DNA of 64,000 nucleotides from Ligula intestinalis (Eukaryota > Platyhelminthes > Cestoda > Diphyllobothriidea > Diphyllobothriidae): contig JAYGXS010000003.1 of the NCBI GenBank assembly GCA_036362985.1, positions 71,494,538 to 71,558,537 of the forward strand, given 5' to 3'. Within the stretch, counting starts at the first letter, position 1, and each line of letters opens with the position of its first letter. This document shows positions 44,599 through 56,900 of this stretch, piece by piece. The translations under genes were made by a program, and so were the position numbers. Below the pieces are notes generated by a model that saw only the letters and a list, made by a program, of their open reading frames with translations, was not told where the DNA came from and did not search any database.

Positions 44599-45133
44599 CC
44601 CTACTCCCTGTATGTTTTTCAACGGAAACGGCGGTTTGAGAGTTTTGTGAGTGGGGAATTGGGACACGTCGTGGCATATACTTTGATAAATGCTAAATGC
44701 ATTTTTACTCTACTGTATTTAGGAGTGTTGTTGATTTATAACTAAAGATTTGCCAAATTTTATTATCGTTTAACTTATTACGGAAAAAAACGATTATCAA
44801 ATTGCAGATTTTATTAAAATTCCCGAAAAAAATGGTGGTTAGGAGGTCGTTTACTTCAACTTACATGAGGTCCAGCATAGCGTTCTGGAGTTAGAGTAGC
44901 ATAGTCCGGGGCACAAAGCGCGACGCACACATTCAATTAACATGCGGAACAACTTACTCCCAGCAGCTGCGGGAAGCAACTCTGACTACATTGTTTTTAC
45001 TTTACACTTACATCTAAATTTTTCCTTCTCGGCCTATCTGCAGTAATAGCAGTATATTCCTTTGCCTATCCTAATTCCCCACACCCAAACCTTATGTCTA
45101 CCATTTTTTCAGGGCAAAATGCTAGGACTAGGG
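44599..45133. mobile_element. MITE-like element, family D, copy 3
   Basis: CCCTACTCCCTGTATG with GGAAACGGCGGTTTGAGAG on the left; the reverse of CCCTAGTCCTAGCATTTTGC with ATGGTAGACATAAGG on the right. Strong internal match to copy 1, including TTACTTCAACTTACATGAGG and GTTCTGGAGTTAGAGTAGCA. Confidence 0.75.
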
Positions 45134-45179
45134 CAATTTGAGTGAGCCTACATGAGCTAGTGTTGCCGAATCGAATAAC

Positions 45180-45700
45180 CTAAGAAGAGTTGTACCGTTT
45201 TTTATCGTACTGTCTAATTACAGTACATTTAAGCTACGTCAGAATACCAGCTGTTGAACAAGTTTCATTCTAATCGCTTGTAGATAAGTATATTATGTGA
45301 AAAATGAATGCGTTAGCAGTTTGCTTTTTTATCCTTGATTTTAACTGCTTTTATAAATTTAAAAATAATTTTTGAACACTAATGCACAGAATACCTTTTT
45401 TGTACTCTTTTGGTAGACACTAACGCCTTCTTTGAATTCTGTGCTCGAAAAAGGCTATCTTTCATATCTGAAAATGCTTATAGATTGCTAGATATTTCTG
45501 AACCCTACCAAATTTACACACGCAATACTTGAATTCGAGATCTTTTAAATGCATGCTGTGTATATTTCATCTAAGGAAAAATAGAAATTTTCAAACTATT
45601 TGAGGAACAATTAACACAATGCCCATAAAAATCTGCAATGGATATGGACCAAGTATAAAATACAATATTATAGAATGCTCAAAACGAAAGGTTTGCATGA
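45180..45700. mobile_element. Foldback element, degraded copy d
   Basis: The order CCAGCTGTTGAACAAGTTTC, TTTTAACTGCTTTTATAAAT, ATTTGAGGAACAATTA and GCAATGGATATGGACCAAG follows that of 37300-37660 and 51790-52190. Only one arm is apparent. Confidence 0.5.
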
Positions 45701-46481
45701 TATCTACATCTGTTATACAGACAGGTCAGCTTTCAACTTCTCAATTTCCGTTTCTTCACAAGTGAGGTAGCACGCTAGGAATAGGAGTACAGAGTGCTAA
45801 TATATCGATGTACGGCAGGACATATGACAAAAGCTTCGGCGCATAGTACGGATAGGCTTTGCAGTCATTATTTCAGTGTGCAAAGCGTGAGCGACCAGAC
45901 TATGGATGTGATCAACAAATTGCTTGTAAGTTTTAAAGTGTCAGCTAAAAGACATAAGAAACACTGGCAGCTGAAGAGAACATTCGGAGGATACGTTTAA
46001 TAATGACCAGGTATAATTGCAAGTAAAGCTGAAAAAATAAATTGCTTGTATTTAAAAACAACCTGTTATGAGCTGACGTCAATAAATTTTGTCGTACTAT
46101 TATGGATTTTACAGCATTTGGATTTGTGTAGTAAAATAGTGTTCACATAAAGAGAACAAATTTACATTGACACGATAAAAAAGATCTAAGAAGCGTTTAA
46201 ATAGAAGTCCCCGACGACACCCGCGAATTGCAGCAAGTGGGTTGTAAGGACGAAAAAATATGTTGTGTGATGCATTTATTGTGGGAATCAATGAAGGTGG
46301 CTGTTAATAAAAAGAAATTAGTATGGGTAGTGTAAGGAATTTAAAAAAAGCAGAAAAGAAAAAATTATGCAAAAATTGGCAAAACAGCCATAATCTTCAA
46401 AATATGGAACACTAGCCCACATCACTGATCAAGTTTAGTGAATCCATGCCAAAAGTTTGAAAGAAGACGGTCGGCTCCATT

Positions 46482-46740
46482 GAGAGGAAGAAGAAGACTC
46501 GATCGCTGGGACAATATGCTTATTCGCTTGACGTTTCGATATCCGTCGCGGATTCGTCATCAGAGACATGCGAAGCAGAAAGGTTAAGTATGCACAGACG
46601 TTTGCAGTATTTATAGGACACAGTCATTACTGCAAGCATAGAGCGACAGGCGAACAAACATTATCCCAGCGATCGAGTCTTCTTCTTCTTCTTCTTCTCA
46701 ATTGCTTCCTGGGACACGGATGTTTGCTTGTTTTGACAAA
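46482..46740. repeat. Head-to-head PLE terminal units (family B-type) with intact CTGATGA
   Basis: The minus-strand unit (46482-46570) reads GTCTCTGATGACGAATCC, GCGAC, GGATATCGAAACGTCAAG, then TTGTCCCAGCGATCGAGTC. Helix II can form six pairs with one bulged A between CTGATGA and GAAAC. The plus-strand unit (46645-46740) has CAGGCGAACAAACATTATCC, CAGCGATCGAGTC, a CTT run and CAATTGCTTCCTGGGACACG but lacks the hairpin. Confidence 0.75.
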
Positions 46741-48703
46741 TTATTTGGGTCGGCTCCATGTTTGCCTTTCCGGTTCAAAATTATGACTGTAAAGTTGCGT
46801 GCTTTTAAGTGGTGAATTTTGTATAAAAAGGCTGAATAAACAGCAAAACTTTACAGAAATAGCACTTAAAACTGCTGAGTGTTTTGCTTTCCGTGTTACT
46901 TTTTAGTACTGTGAATAATAACTCAAAAGCAGTACAGTGCACTGCGACTTTCCTTTTCTAAAAAGGGGCATTTCCTAAAAATTCACTGAGGTAGAATTTC
47001 TACCTCAGTGAAGGTTTTTTTAACCCCCATAAACTGAAATGTGTGGGCGTTTAATACAACTGAGATGTCAGAGAGCCCACATTATCCGTTGGCACGAAGA
47101 CTGACTGCACGCAAAAATGGTCCCAACGTTTTTCATTCATTTTTACTTGATAGTAATGACGCTTCACTGAAATGCGGCATTATTATTTATGAAACCCAGC
47201 AACTTATTTAATTCTGATTCCGTCCTTAAATGCTCAAAATGTTTGCTGTTTTCTACGAGTAGATGGGTAACGGGCTTTATCTTATATTGAAGATACGCCG
47301 CAAAGCTGCAAAAAATAATATTCATTCCCCGGTTCAACAAATCACACGCCCAGATATTTTCCTAGTATAATAATAGTAATGTGTTTATTCAAAATAGTCT
47401 GTGACGTGAGTATTGATAGACTTATATAGAATGACATGCGGGGCCTTACAGTTATTTTGGCGCTCAGGATTAATTGCTTTTTCTGTCAAGATAAACAAAA
47501 ATATGTGTATTCTTCTCGTGTATACGCTTTGCTATGAGCACGTCATTTAAAAGAGCTGTAGATCTATTTTTTATGGCCAAGTTGAAATAAATATCCAAAT
47601 ACATTTACGAATTTAAGGGCCGGTGACTAAGTGTATCCAAGCGATATTCTCAAAAATATCTTTTTAAACTGTGTAAACGAAATAGATTATCACAATAACT
47701 GAAATTTTATTGATTATTTTTGTCACAATATGCAATTTACAGTTAAACTTCAATTTGTTCACTCGAGTTAAATTATTATCATGAAACACTTTCGCCAGTA
47801 GCAACCAACAAAATATATTTTGAAAGTCTTGTCTATTTCTTTAATATTTAAGCCACTATGCGAAGGAAAAGAAGAAAACTTTTTAACTTATTTATTCATG
47901 TTTGCCTTATGATCTACACAAAAATCAAAGCAATTTTAATCAAAGTTAGACGGATTTTTGAGAACGGAGAAAATATACGTTAAAAAGCTGCATTTTCAAA
48001 TAGGTGTTTTAAAATTATGATAGTATGAATAAAAATGAATGGCGATTTAGTTGAGTTCTCGTATCGCTTTGATGTTTATTATATTTTTTATGAAGGTATT
48101 TTGTAGCTGAATTTAGTTTGATATATGTTTTAGCAAAATATTGAAATTCAAATACATTTTTTGCATCCCTTGATCAGCTGCGTATGAGCAGTTATTTTGC
48201 TCAGAGTATCAATCTTACAGATAGATCATATCTATTTTTACAAAAAACTTCTATCTCCTGTTTGACTAATAGGAGTAAATTTTAAATGACCTGTCAGAAT
48301 ATTATGAAATATCTCCATAAAGGAAGTGCTCCTCAGGTCAGCTGAATTGTGTTATGCAACCAATGATCAACCAATTTAATCCCATTGGACCATTTGCGTA
48401 AGGACGCGACACGTCCATTGGTTTAGATTTCTCACAGGCAGTCTGCTCCAGCTGAGAAGAGCATTTACAGTTGTGATCAGTTTCAGACCAATTTAAGGAA
48501 ATTCACACTTGTTTGCGAATTTCGCTCTCCCAAATCGGCAGAGTGCACAGGCAGTACGAATTCTAATGAGCGCATAAGAACTTGTTGTCAACGAACTAAA
48601 CAGCCTTCACATCCGCATTTACTTGTACTTCGTGGATTTCTTGGGTAAAGCATACATTGATTGGCAACAAAGGACATATTTGGTTCCAATTCGGTTTTTA
48701 AGT
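46741..48703. other. AT-rich upstream region of the DIRAS-type gene
   Basis: No repeat copies were recognised. It holds the 31-bp perfect hairpin at 46982-47012. The 300 bp before the start codon is likely 5' leader or promoter, but no TATA box or initiator could be assigned with confidence. Confidence 0.45.
46982..47012. other. Perfect 15-bp inverted repeat with 1-nt loop
   Basis: Arm TTCACTGAGGTAGAA is followed by a single T and the exact reverse complement TTCTACCTCAGTGAA. The arms contain TGAGGTAG and its complement, the same letters as the let-7 seed and its target. A run of seven T follows at 47015-47021. Confidence 0.95.
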
Positions 48704-51161
48704 ATGCCCGAGCAGCCGAATGACTATCGAGTTGCCGTGTTTGGGTCAAGTGGAGTGGGAAAAAGCTCACTTGTTATGCGGTTTGTCAAGGGTACATTCA
48801 AGGAGGCATACGTCCCGACAATCGAAGACACCTTTCGACAGGTGACAATTTTCTGTAAATATTTCCATAGCGGTGACAGGGAAATCGATTTGAAATCCAC
48901 TTTTACCCAATATTTTGTGATTTTGCTAGTAAAGTATAAACAGGGAACCTATCCCTAGAAAAGACGATAGAATTTTTTGCATAATTACCCAAATTTTTGC
49001 ATAATAGGTGTGTGTGTAAAAAACAAGCTTAAACATATATTTAGTGCGTAAGCCTGAAGTCCTTATTTCAATATCCTTTACTTTGTAAATGATGCCTGCA
49101 AGTGACATACAAAAAGTCTTCCTAATATACTGATCCTTATGTATCTAAAACTGCGACGATTGCCGAAGTATCTTGTAGTTAAAGTGAAAAAGGGCGAAAG
49201 ATTTATTAAATATATTTGCCTTACATTTTGAATAGCACAAAAAAAGGCTTATTTAGATTTAAGTGCCATTAGGTGACGTTAATTTATACGTTACTACTAC
49301 TTATATATACGTTTTAGATCAGTGCTCCTTTCATGAGGACTGAAAATGACCACATATACGTCTAGCTTTAAATAAGCGACGAGCTTAAAAGTGTGCAATG
49401 TTCGTAAATGGTTTGTGGGAGTATTCAAATGTTACCGACGAGATGCCTGCTGTTAATTAATCATACCAGTCGCGATTAATAAGAGTAAGCATAAAATTTA
49501 TTTTTATAGCTTTTAATGAAGTCAAATTCTTAATGCTTACATGGCAAATATTTTAAGAACTAAAGGCAATCTTTGCAGTGCAAATAAAATATAAAATAAT
49601 ATGTCTGATTAGATACGCGTCATTCTTAAGATTATTATGTGGATCTAAAAAATACCAACGCGGGTTCTGTGCTGCGCTGTGTGGAGTTATTTATAAATGG
49701 GTTTTCAAAAATTCGTTTCCGAGAATAAAAATATAACTAAGTTTAGACAACTGTTAAATCGCAACCAGTATGAGAAACTAAGAGCTTACTGGCCCTTTTC
49801 ACTGAAAACAACACGTTTTTCTTTCAAACTTACCATTATATTTAAGTTTTTAGATGTTTCATATTTGCATGGGTATGTTGATGCATATAAATCGCACGAG
49901 AAACGTTTACTAGAATTACCAATGCTGGGTGACCTTGATTTTTAGCAAAACACCTCTTATATTCTCTCAATGAGCACGATAGCTTTTGTGTTCAGAAAAT
50001 GCAGCCAAGTATTCAGTCAGGTCAGCTTACAGTCGATCAATGAGTTAATACTGACTTGTAACAAGTCAACAATGGGTATTTATTTTACTGATAGATTAGT
50101 TCTTATAGGGGTCAGTTACATTGACACGCAAATACTGTAAATACAAGGAACCTTTTGTTTCTCGCGCTCTTATAGGGGGGCAAGGTTTACTTCTTATATA
50201 TTTTTACAGCGTTTTGCTTCAATTGACGATAATTTAGGTACACCGGTAGACCGCACGCTTTTAGTAGAGTGACTCATTTACTCCCCTAACAATTTCAGAT
50301 TGATAAATGGCAATAAGTTATTTTTTCAAATAAAAACCTCTAAGCCTCCCATCCCCCGCATTGGCTTTGATCAAAGGAATATAAAAAATCGTGGATTTAT
50401 CTAAATAAATTGTGGAAAAATTCGCTTAGTATGCGGACATTTTCGGAATTGGCTGGCTTACCACGATCAAATATATGCCAGTTTAGACACTTGATTTAAT
50501 TCAAAGCTGAAGTCCTGTTACAAGTATCTCTTTTCTCTCTCTGACAGAGTTTATAAAATAACTTGCATGCATCTTTAATGTCCACAATGCTTAATAAAGC
50601 CACATACTAGAGGTTAATAGTTATCTTGTAACCAAATCGTTATTTTTGGTTAATTTTGTTCAGGTAATCAGTTGCAATAGACAAGTCTGCACACTTCAAA
50701 TAACTGACACAACCGGAAGTCATCAGTTCCCGGCAATGCAAAGACTGAGCATGTCAAAGGGACACGCATTTGTCCTGGTCTATTCTGTCAGCAACAAGAC
50801 TAGCCTTGATGACCTGGCTGCAATCTACCAGGAACTGGCCACCATAAAGGGAGCTGAAATCAAGGTTATACCAATCATGCTGGTGGGGAATAAGACAGAC
50901 GAGGAAGCCGATCGAGAGGTATCCACGGCACAGGGGGAAGCGCTGGCGAAACGCTGGCAGTGTGGTTTCATGGAGACCTCAGCAAAGGCGAACGTCAACG
51001 TGAAGGAGGTCTTTCAGGAGCTGTTGCGGATGGAGACAAGACAGAATATGACCCTGGTTGGGGACAATTCAGAATCCTCCAGATTGTTTTCCTGTTTCAG
51101 GTGTTGTTACAGAACTTCCAACGCAAAACAGAAGTCCCCACGTGGGCCAAAAAAGACTTAA
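48704..51161 (+). CDS. DIRAS-type Ras-family small GTPase (two exons)
   Basis: Exon 1 is 48704-48841 (46 codons), donor CAG|GTGACA. Exon 2 is 50664-51161, acceptor TTTTGTTCAG, phase 0; the product is 211 residues. The start [14 protein letters not shown] is the hallmark N-terminus of DIRAS proteins, so ATG 48704 is preferred over the upstream in-frame ATG at 48623. GTP-binding boxes: GSSGVGKSS (14-22), switch I VPTIEDTF with Thr39, DTTGSHQF (61-68, Ser at the Ras Gln61 site as in the family), NKTDE (122-126), ETSAK (150-154). Odd points: Ser16 replaces the glycine equal to Ras Gly12, and the C-terminus ends SPRGPKKT without a CAAX box, though CFRCC (190-194) offers cysteines. Known DIRAS proteins are about 200 residues, membrane-bound and slow in GTP hydrolysis. 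A further 3' exon with CAAX is possible. Confidence 0.93.
48842..50663 (+). other. Intron of the DIRAS-type gene, 1822 bp
   Basis: GT-AG, phase 0, AT-rich. It separates the P-loop/switch I half from [16 protein letters not shown] saw no repeat copies or nested gene inside. Confidence 0.85.
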
Positions 51162-51661
51162 AACGCAAGATACACACAAAACAGTACAACATTACATCTT
51201 ATATTATGATAAGCTTTTCATTTAACTTCCATCTGGACGATGACCAATCCATGGCTATTGTATAGATTTTAAACATGTTTTGGGCAGACATCGACGTTGC
51301 CATTTTGCTTTATGGACGTATATCTGAGAGAACGCGCACTGAAGACAGTGTTTTGTCTTAGTTATCAGCCACAAGGAAACCGATGGACGGTATTATAAGT
51401 ACTATTATGAAGTATCATTTTGTGTGGGGTGATTTGCCAACCTCAGGCCAAACTGGACCTGTAAATATATTTTTTATGTTTCTTAGCCTGCACTGTAACC
51501 AGGGCTTCTTCTATGCAATCTTCCTTTTTCTGAAAAGGAAACTAATCATCTCCAGTTGCCTTCCATATTTTCTTTCCACCGTCTGATTAAAACCTTGTTT
51601 TTTGGCTGTTTTTATAAATGGAACGCAAACATGATAAATAGTTCTGTCCAGCCTACAGTAC
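51162..51661. other. 3' region of the DIRAS-type gene
   Basis: Probable 3' untranslated sequence, or intron if another exon exists. No clear AATAAA within 450 bp of the stop. The + frame at 51383-51586 has no motif. Confidence 0.4.
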
Positions 51662-52620
51662 GCTCTAGAATTCGTGTAATATACTGACATTTACGAAAAA
51701 TTGATAATCTTATGCTAATAAGCATTGCGTGAGTTTGTAATACTGATTAGCAGGCAGCATATTCTCAAATTATTTTAGTCCCAGTAGGATACCAGCCCTT
51801 TTAACGAAATTCTATCTGACCGCTAACAAAACTTGTGTTCTGTAGAAAGTGTCTACTTTAGTAGTAGGCAGTTTATCATTGATTTTGACTATCACTATAA
51901 ATTCAATTATATTTTATGTAAGGCGTAAACGGAAAACTTATTTCTTGTACGAGTTTGGTATAAAATAAAGTCATCTCTAAATATCATACTTAAAGAAAGA
52001 GTATTTCTTGGCTTTGAAAAAGCTCCCAAATTGCCGAATAATTTTAAAACTACTTAATGCTATATTTTTATCCAGGGTTTAAAAAATACACATTTCGTAC
52101 GTTTTTGCCTAAGCCTTGAGGAAAAAGTCAAAAAGATCTCATTTAGTCTAACAACAGATTTGGAACATATTGCATACATTGCAAGCAGCATAGATAAATT
52201 GACGAATGTGTTGATTAATGAATTAATTCCTCACAATCGTGAAAAACCTCGCAATTAGAAATTTTTGAATCTGCAAAATGCCTTTTCGTTAAGTATAGTA
52301 TTTTAAGAAAACGTACTTGGCTGTCAAACTATTACAAGATTAATTATTCTGTTTATTTCTTCCATAAAATATATTTGAATTTATAAAGACAGTCAAAATC
52401 AATGATAAAAATGCTTATTACTAAAGTAGACACTTTCTACAGAACACAAGTTTTGTTAGCGGTCAGATAGAATTTCGTTAAAAGGGCTGGTATCCTACTG
52501 GGACTAAAATAATTTGAGAATATGCTGCCTGCTAATCAGTATTAAAAACTCACGCAATGCTTATAAGCATAAGATTATCAATTTTTTGTAAATGCCCGTA
52601 TGTAACACGAATTCTAGAGC
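51662..52620. mobile_element. Foldback (palindromic) transposable element, copy a
   Basis: Arms 51662-51861 and 52421-52620, each 200 bp, are nearly exact inverted copies: GCTCTAGAATTCGTG at the left end and its reverse at the right, ATCTGACCGCTAACAAAAC and GTGTCTACTTTAG mirrored. Weaker inverted similarity continues about 70 bp inward. Flanking TA on both sides may be a target duplication. No transposase; a non-autonomous element needing one in trans. Confidence 0.9.
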
Positions 52621-52729
52621 TAACTTTATACTTCGAGGCATTTTGCAGCCACTTTGGCTTAAAATAATGAAGTTTTGGTAAAAAACCTATGAAAAGTTTT
52701 AGTTGGCTACCTTTTACATGCGACTAATG

Positions 52730-53924
52730 TAGTAGTTGCTGAATATCACGCAACTTATCGACATTCGCAAAAGAATGATACGCTTTCGCTTATCAAGTTG
52801 TGATAGTGATTATCGTGTTGTCTTATGTGAAGTCAATCCAGTCACGATAGGATGCGGGCTTTTTACCGAGTTTCGTTCTGACCACTAGCAAAACGTATCT
52901 ATTGTTAAAACTGGCTACTTAAGAAGTATGCCTTTTTATCATTTATTTGACTGCCTTTTTAAATTAAAATATATTTTTTTGGAATACATGCATGAAAAAA
53001 TGTTTTCTTGTACTTGTTTGGTTGCAAATTACGCTTTCTTTAGATTAAATACTCAATGAAATGGAATCTTTAGTTTTTTAAAAGGCTGCTCAAGTGCCGA
53101 ATAATTTTCAAACCTACTGACTGCCATGCTCAAATTTGAGGTTTAAAAACTGCACAGTGCGTATATTCTGTTTAAGACAAAGTATGTTTTCGCCTATAGT
53201 TTAAGGAAGAAGTTACATAGTTGGCATAAAATATTAAAATATATGTGGAACATATTTTATGCAGTAAAGGCAGCATTTATAAAATGATATATACGATGTA
53301 TTATGAATAAAAACCTCAGGATTGTAAAAAGATTGATGATTAGCAACTATTTTGAAGCAAAACTTTGAAGAAAGCGTAATTTTCTATCAAACAAGTACAA
53401 GAAAACATTCCTTATGCATGTTTTCCAAAAAAATTATTTGAATTTATAAAGGAATATTACTTAAGTAGCCATTTTTTTCAATAGATACGTTTTGCTAGCG
53501 GTCAAAATGAAGCTCGTTAAAAAGCCTGAATCTTATCGTGATAAAAAGTAAATTCAGATTTGACAACTTGATAATCAGAAGAGAAGAAGATACGAGTTCC
53601 AGGCAGCAGTTCCGAAGGAGATGCAATCACTGGAACAAGAACTTAATTTTTACTGAGGTTTCGGATTCCGTCGGGAATCTTTTGTCATAGGTAATCGTAA
53701 ACAGGTCTGAGACATGCTCATGTCTTAGACCTGTTTACGATTACCTATGACAAAGGATTCCCGTCGGAGTTCGAAACGTCAGGAAACTAAAGTCCTTGTT
53801 CCAGTGATCGCATCTTCTTATTCGGAACGATAATCAGTATCACAACATGAATCAATGCCGATTAGCGAAAGAGTATCATTCTTTCGCATACGTCGACATG
53901 TTGCGTGATCTTTGGCGACTACTG
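52730..53924. mobile_element. Foldback element, copy b, with nested insertion
   Basis: The left arm (52730-52935) and right arm (53455-53578 plus 53829-53924) are inverted: TCACGCAACTTATCGACA, CGCAAAAGAATGATACGC, GCTAGCAAAACGTATCTATTG and GGCTACTTAAG are mirrored. Arms are more diverged than in copy a. The right arm is split by the 250-bp PLE-derived palindrome. Confidence 0.85.
53579..53828. mobile_element. Inverted pair of PLE terminal units inserted with 9-bp duplication
   Basis: Two family A-type units lie head to head and meet at an almost perfect palindrome around 53705 (ACAGGTCTGAGACATG / CATGTCTTAGACCTGT). The insert is flanked by GATAATCAG at 53570-53578 and 53829-53837. Both outer ends are the CTT-rich tail. 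There is no coding sequence. Confidence 0.9.
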
Positions 53925-56900
53925 TATGCAAGAGCGAACAAATGAAAATTGCCAGCATGTATTTCTGATTATTGTGCCTCTGCTGCTGAGGCCGTTACAT
54001 GGCACAAATTTAGCAAGCCATTTAACTAACACTGTCTGTCGCATCTTACCTGGTTTGCCTTCGTCAATTGTTTGCAAGCCCAGTAGTTTAAGGCCTGAAT
54101 TTTCTTTCAGTTGGTCAGTTAATGCATTTAAAGAGGACAAAAGCTGAAAGAAGACCACATTAAAATTTAACGTAATTCAGCAGAGAATTTTCTAGTCCAT
54201 GATATGTACCTAAGTTAACAAGACCTCCAGTATATCGGTCAACACAAAATAAATATAAGAAGGAACACTAGGATGCTACGAAATAACGAAAATGAATAAT
54301 TGAAAAGCTCGAGTCATTGACGAATCCTTAATTAATTGACACAAAAAGTCGTTCAATGCCAAATAATTAATGAATATAACAGCCCTAGTTCGATAACGTT
54401 AAAAAAATATTCCTACCTGAATGTGGCTGTAAATATGCTCCAGGAATTAGTGGACAGTGAATTATGGTGATTTTTATATAGCCATGAACTTGAATATCAA
54501 TTCCAAAACAATTAAACGAGAATGAGCTATATTCGTTAGCGTTTTTCATGGTGCGGGGTACTATTGACTAAGACAACCAGGAATTTCAGTGAAAATTTTC
54601 CTGATACAATCGCACACGATTGATAATTATTATTATGTTTCATGTTTAAAGGCGTTTTAGCGAACAATAAATTCGACAAGACCGAGAAAACCCAAGCATG
54701 TACACGAGTATCAAACAGAATTTTCTTGCATAAAGTGTGCAGGATGTTTTTAGTCACAATATATTCCTTGGGTTTCACCGTGACGTTTAACCGTCAGTGT
54801 AAAACTGATGGTTTCAGTGGTTCAGAGCAAAACCATTTTTTAGTAATTTTTGAATAAGTTAGTTCTTGAGCACGCGTTGTATTGCAAGTAGCTGCTTTAT
54901 TCCTATCTGGACAATCATAAAAACATGCAATCACCTCGTTAAAACGAATGAAGGCCCAAAAAGACATCCGGTAATTAATCTGCTCTAGATAACATAAAAC
55001 ATGTTCCTCTAGTATGATACCACTTTTCAAGAGCAGTGGCATATATCTATGCTTTTTATCGTTTTTTCAAGGTAAAGTCAAGTTTTGGTGAAAGACTGCG
55101 ATACTTCTTTTGCTGCAAATGGATGGACTGTATTTGATTTTTTGCGTTGGAACCGTTTTTGCTATACCTTATTCATTGTAGACTCCGCTCTACGAATTTT
55201 ATTGCATTAGGGAGTAAACATATAAGTGCTAAAATATTGCCATAATTGTAATTTCTGCAACTGTTCCGTTTATAAATTGTGCCTTCATAGACTGGAGCAT
55301 GCAAACAATTTCTTGTTTGCTTCAAAGTTAATATACCCATTTAGGAATGGATCTTTTTAAGATAATTAATGGAGCATTGGCAAAAGCAGGAAAATATAAG
55401 AATAGCTTAATAGAGGATTGACCATAGACTTCATTTTCGCATGTTTTTATAGCCCGAAATCATAAAAATTTGCAAATCTAGGCTGCTTCAATTTATAAAA
55501 TGTTTCCTCTTCTAAAATGAATCCGTTTTTTTACATTAGCTTCACCTGACTTACATGGGGAGGAAAAAACTCTTCAAGCGTGGCGAGTCTCATTTTGTAA
55601 CACACTCGAATTTAAATTATTCGCCTCATATAACGCTGCGCAGGGATGCACAAATCCAAGCTTAGATAGGTAACAGCCCATACTATCGTGCAAAACTAAA
55701 ATGGCGCTGAGTTCCAAGCAAATTTAAAAGCATTTTGACTGATAAAATGGTGTTGAAAACGTATTCTGCACGCAAAAAGGACAACTTACGGAAAGGGTTA
55801 GGCAAACAGATAATCTTCAAAGCATTTAAGATCCGTCATTTTAATAAATTACATTTTAATCATTATATTCCATAACTTAGGACACTCAATAAAGCCGTTT
55901 TTATAGGTCAATCTAATGAATAACTTTTGTTATACATTAATGCGTATGACGCATTACAACAAATGAACGTCCTTCAATATCTCGCTAACAGTTTTGAAGC
56001 ACATGTATACCACGTAACAAATATGGAATAAAATTATCCTCGGATTGCTGTTTAATGGCTAAGACAGTGATTTTAAGACAATTTTCGTACAGCAATGTTC
56101 ATGACGGAAATTAAAAAAATGACAAACTAAATAAGCGCGAATGTGTTGTTCATTGCAAGAAGGTGGTTACGATGTTTCTATAGGTAAATGCAGCCACAAA
56201 TGCGGAAGCATACTTTTTTGGGTATGTTCGTTTTTCGTCCATCAGCTTGGAATTAACAAAAACAATCGCCAAATCCTGACTAAGTGAGATAAATTGTGCA
56301 TTTTTTATCAATTAAAGACTTCAATAACCGATGGTTTTAACATTGATATTTTTTTCTGTTCCTGTAGTTAGAGTAGGAATGTACCACACACTATTCAATC
56401 TCCTAGTTATGCAAGCTTTAACAATTTTAGGATTTTAAAGATTATGGGCTCAGTAACAATTCTGTGAAATTATTTTTGGGAAGAAAAGTTGACTCCAACA
56501 TACGATACTGTGTATATTGGTTTTTGATTTGCCATTCTTTTCTTCTTTAACAATATCGATAATTATGAAGTACTTACGCAATAATTTCTTGGCACTTGCG
56601 ATGGTTGGCATGTAAATGGCCGTAAAGCTGTAGTCATTGAGCTTGCGCATACAGATGGTATGGGAAGCTGATATGGCTATTTCTGATTCACTAGCCGTTT
56701 ACAAACAGTCATTAACAATCCATGGTCTGAATAACTAGAGATTCTAATAGGTAATTGAGCGTTAAGCAGACTCTTGCTCTTTAAGCCAGTTGTCCTGAAT
56801 TTTGCGTACGACACCATTTACTAACATATATAGTAGCACTCACTAATGAAAGTGAATTACCTTGTTGTTTGGTTATTTTTTAAGATACTTTCCAAAATTG

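Noticed and set aside
46982..47012. let-7 microRNA precursor
   Set aside because: The stem is only 15 bp with a 1-base loop and lacks the rest of the mature let-7 sequence.
50960..51265. Alternative 3' frame of the DIRAS-type exon
   Set aside because: A shifted frame overlapping conserved GTPase codons; it has no CAAX box and no family resemblance.
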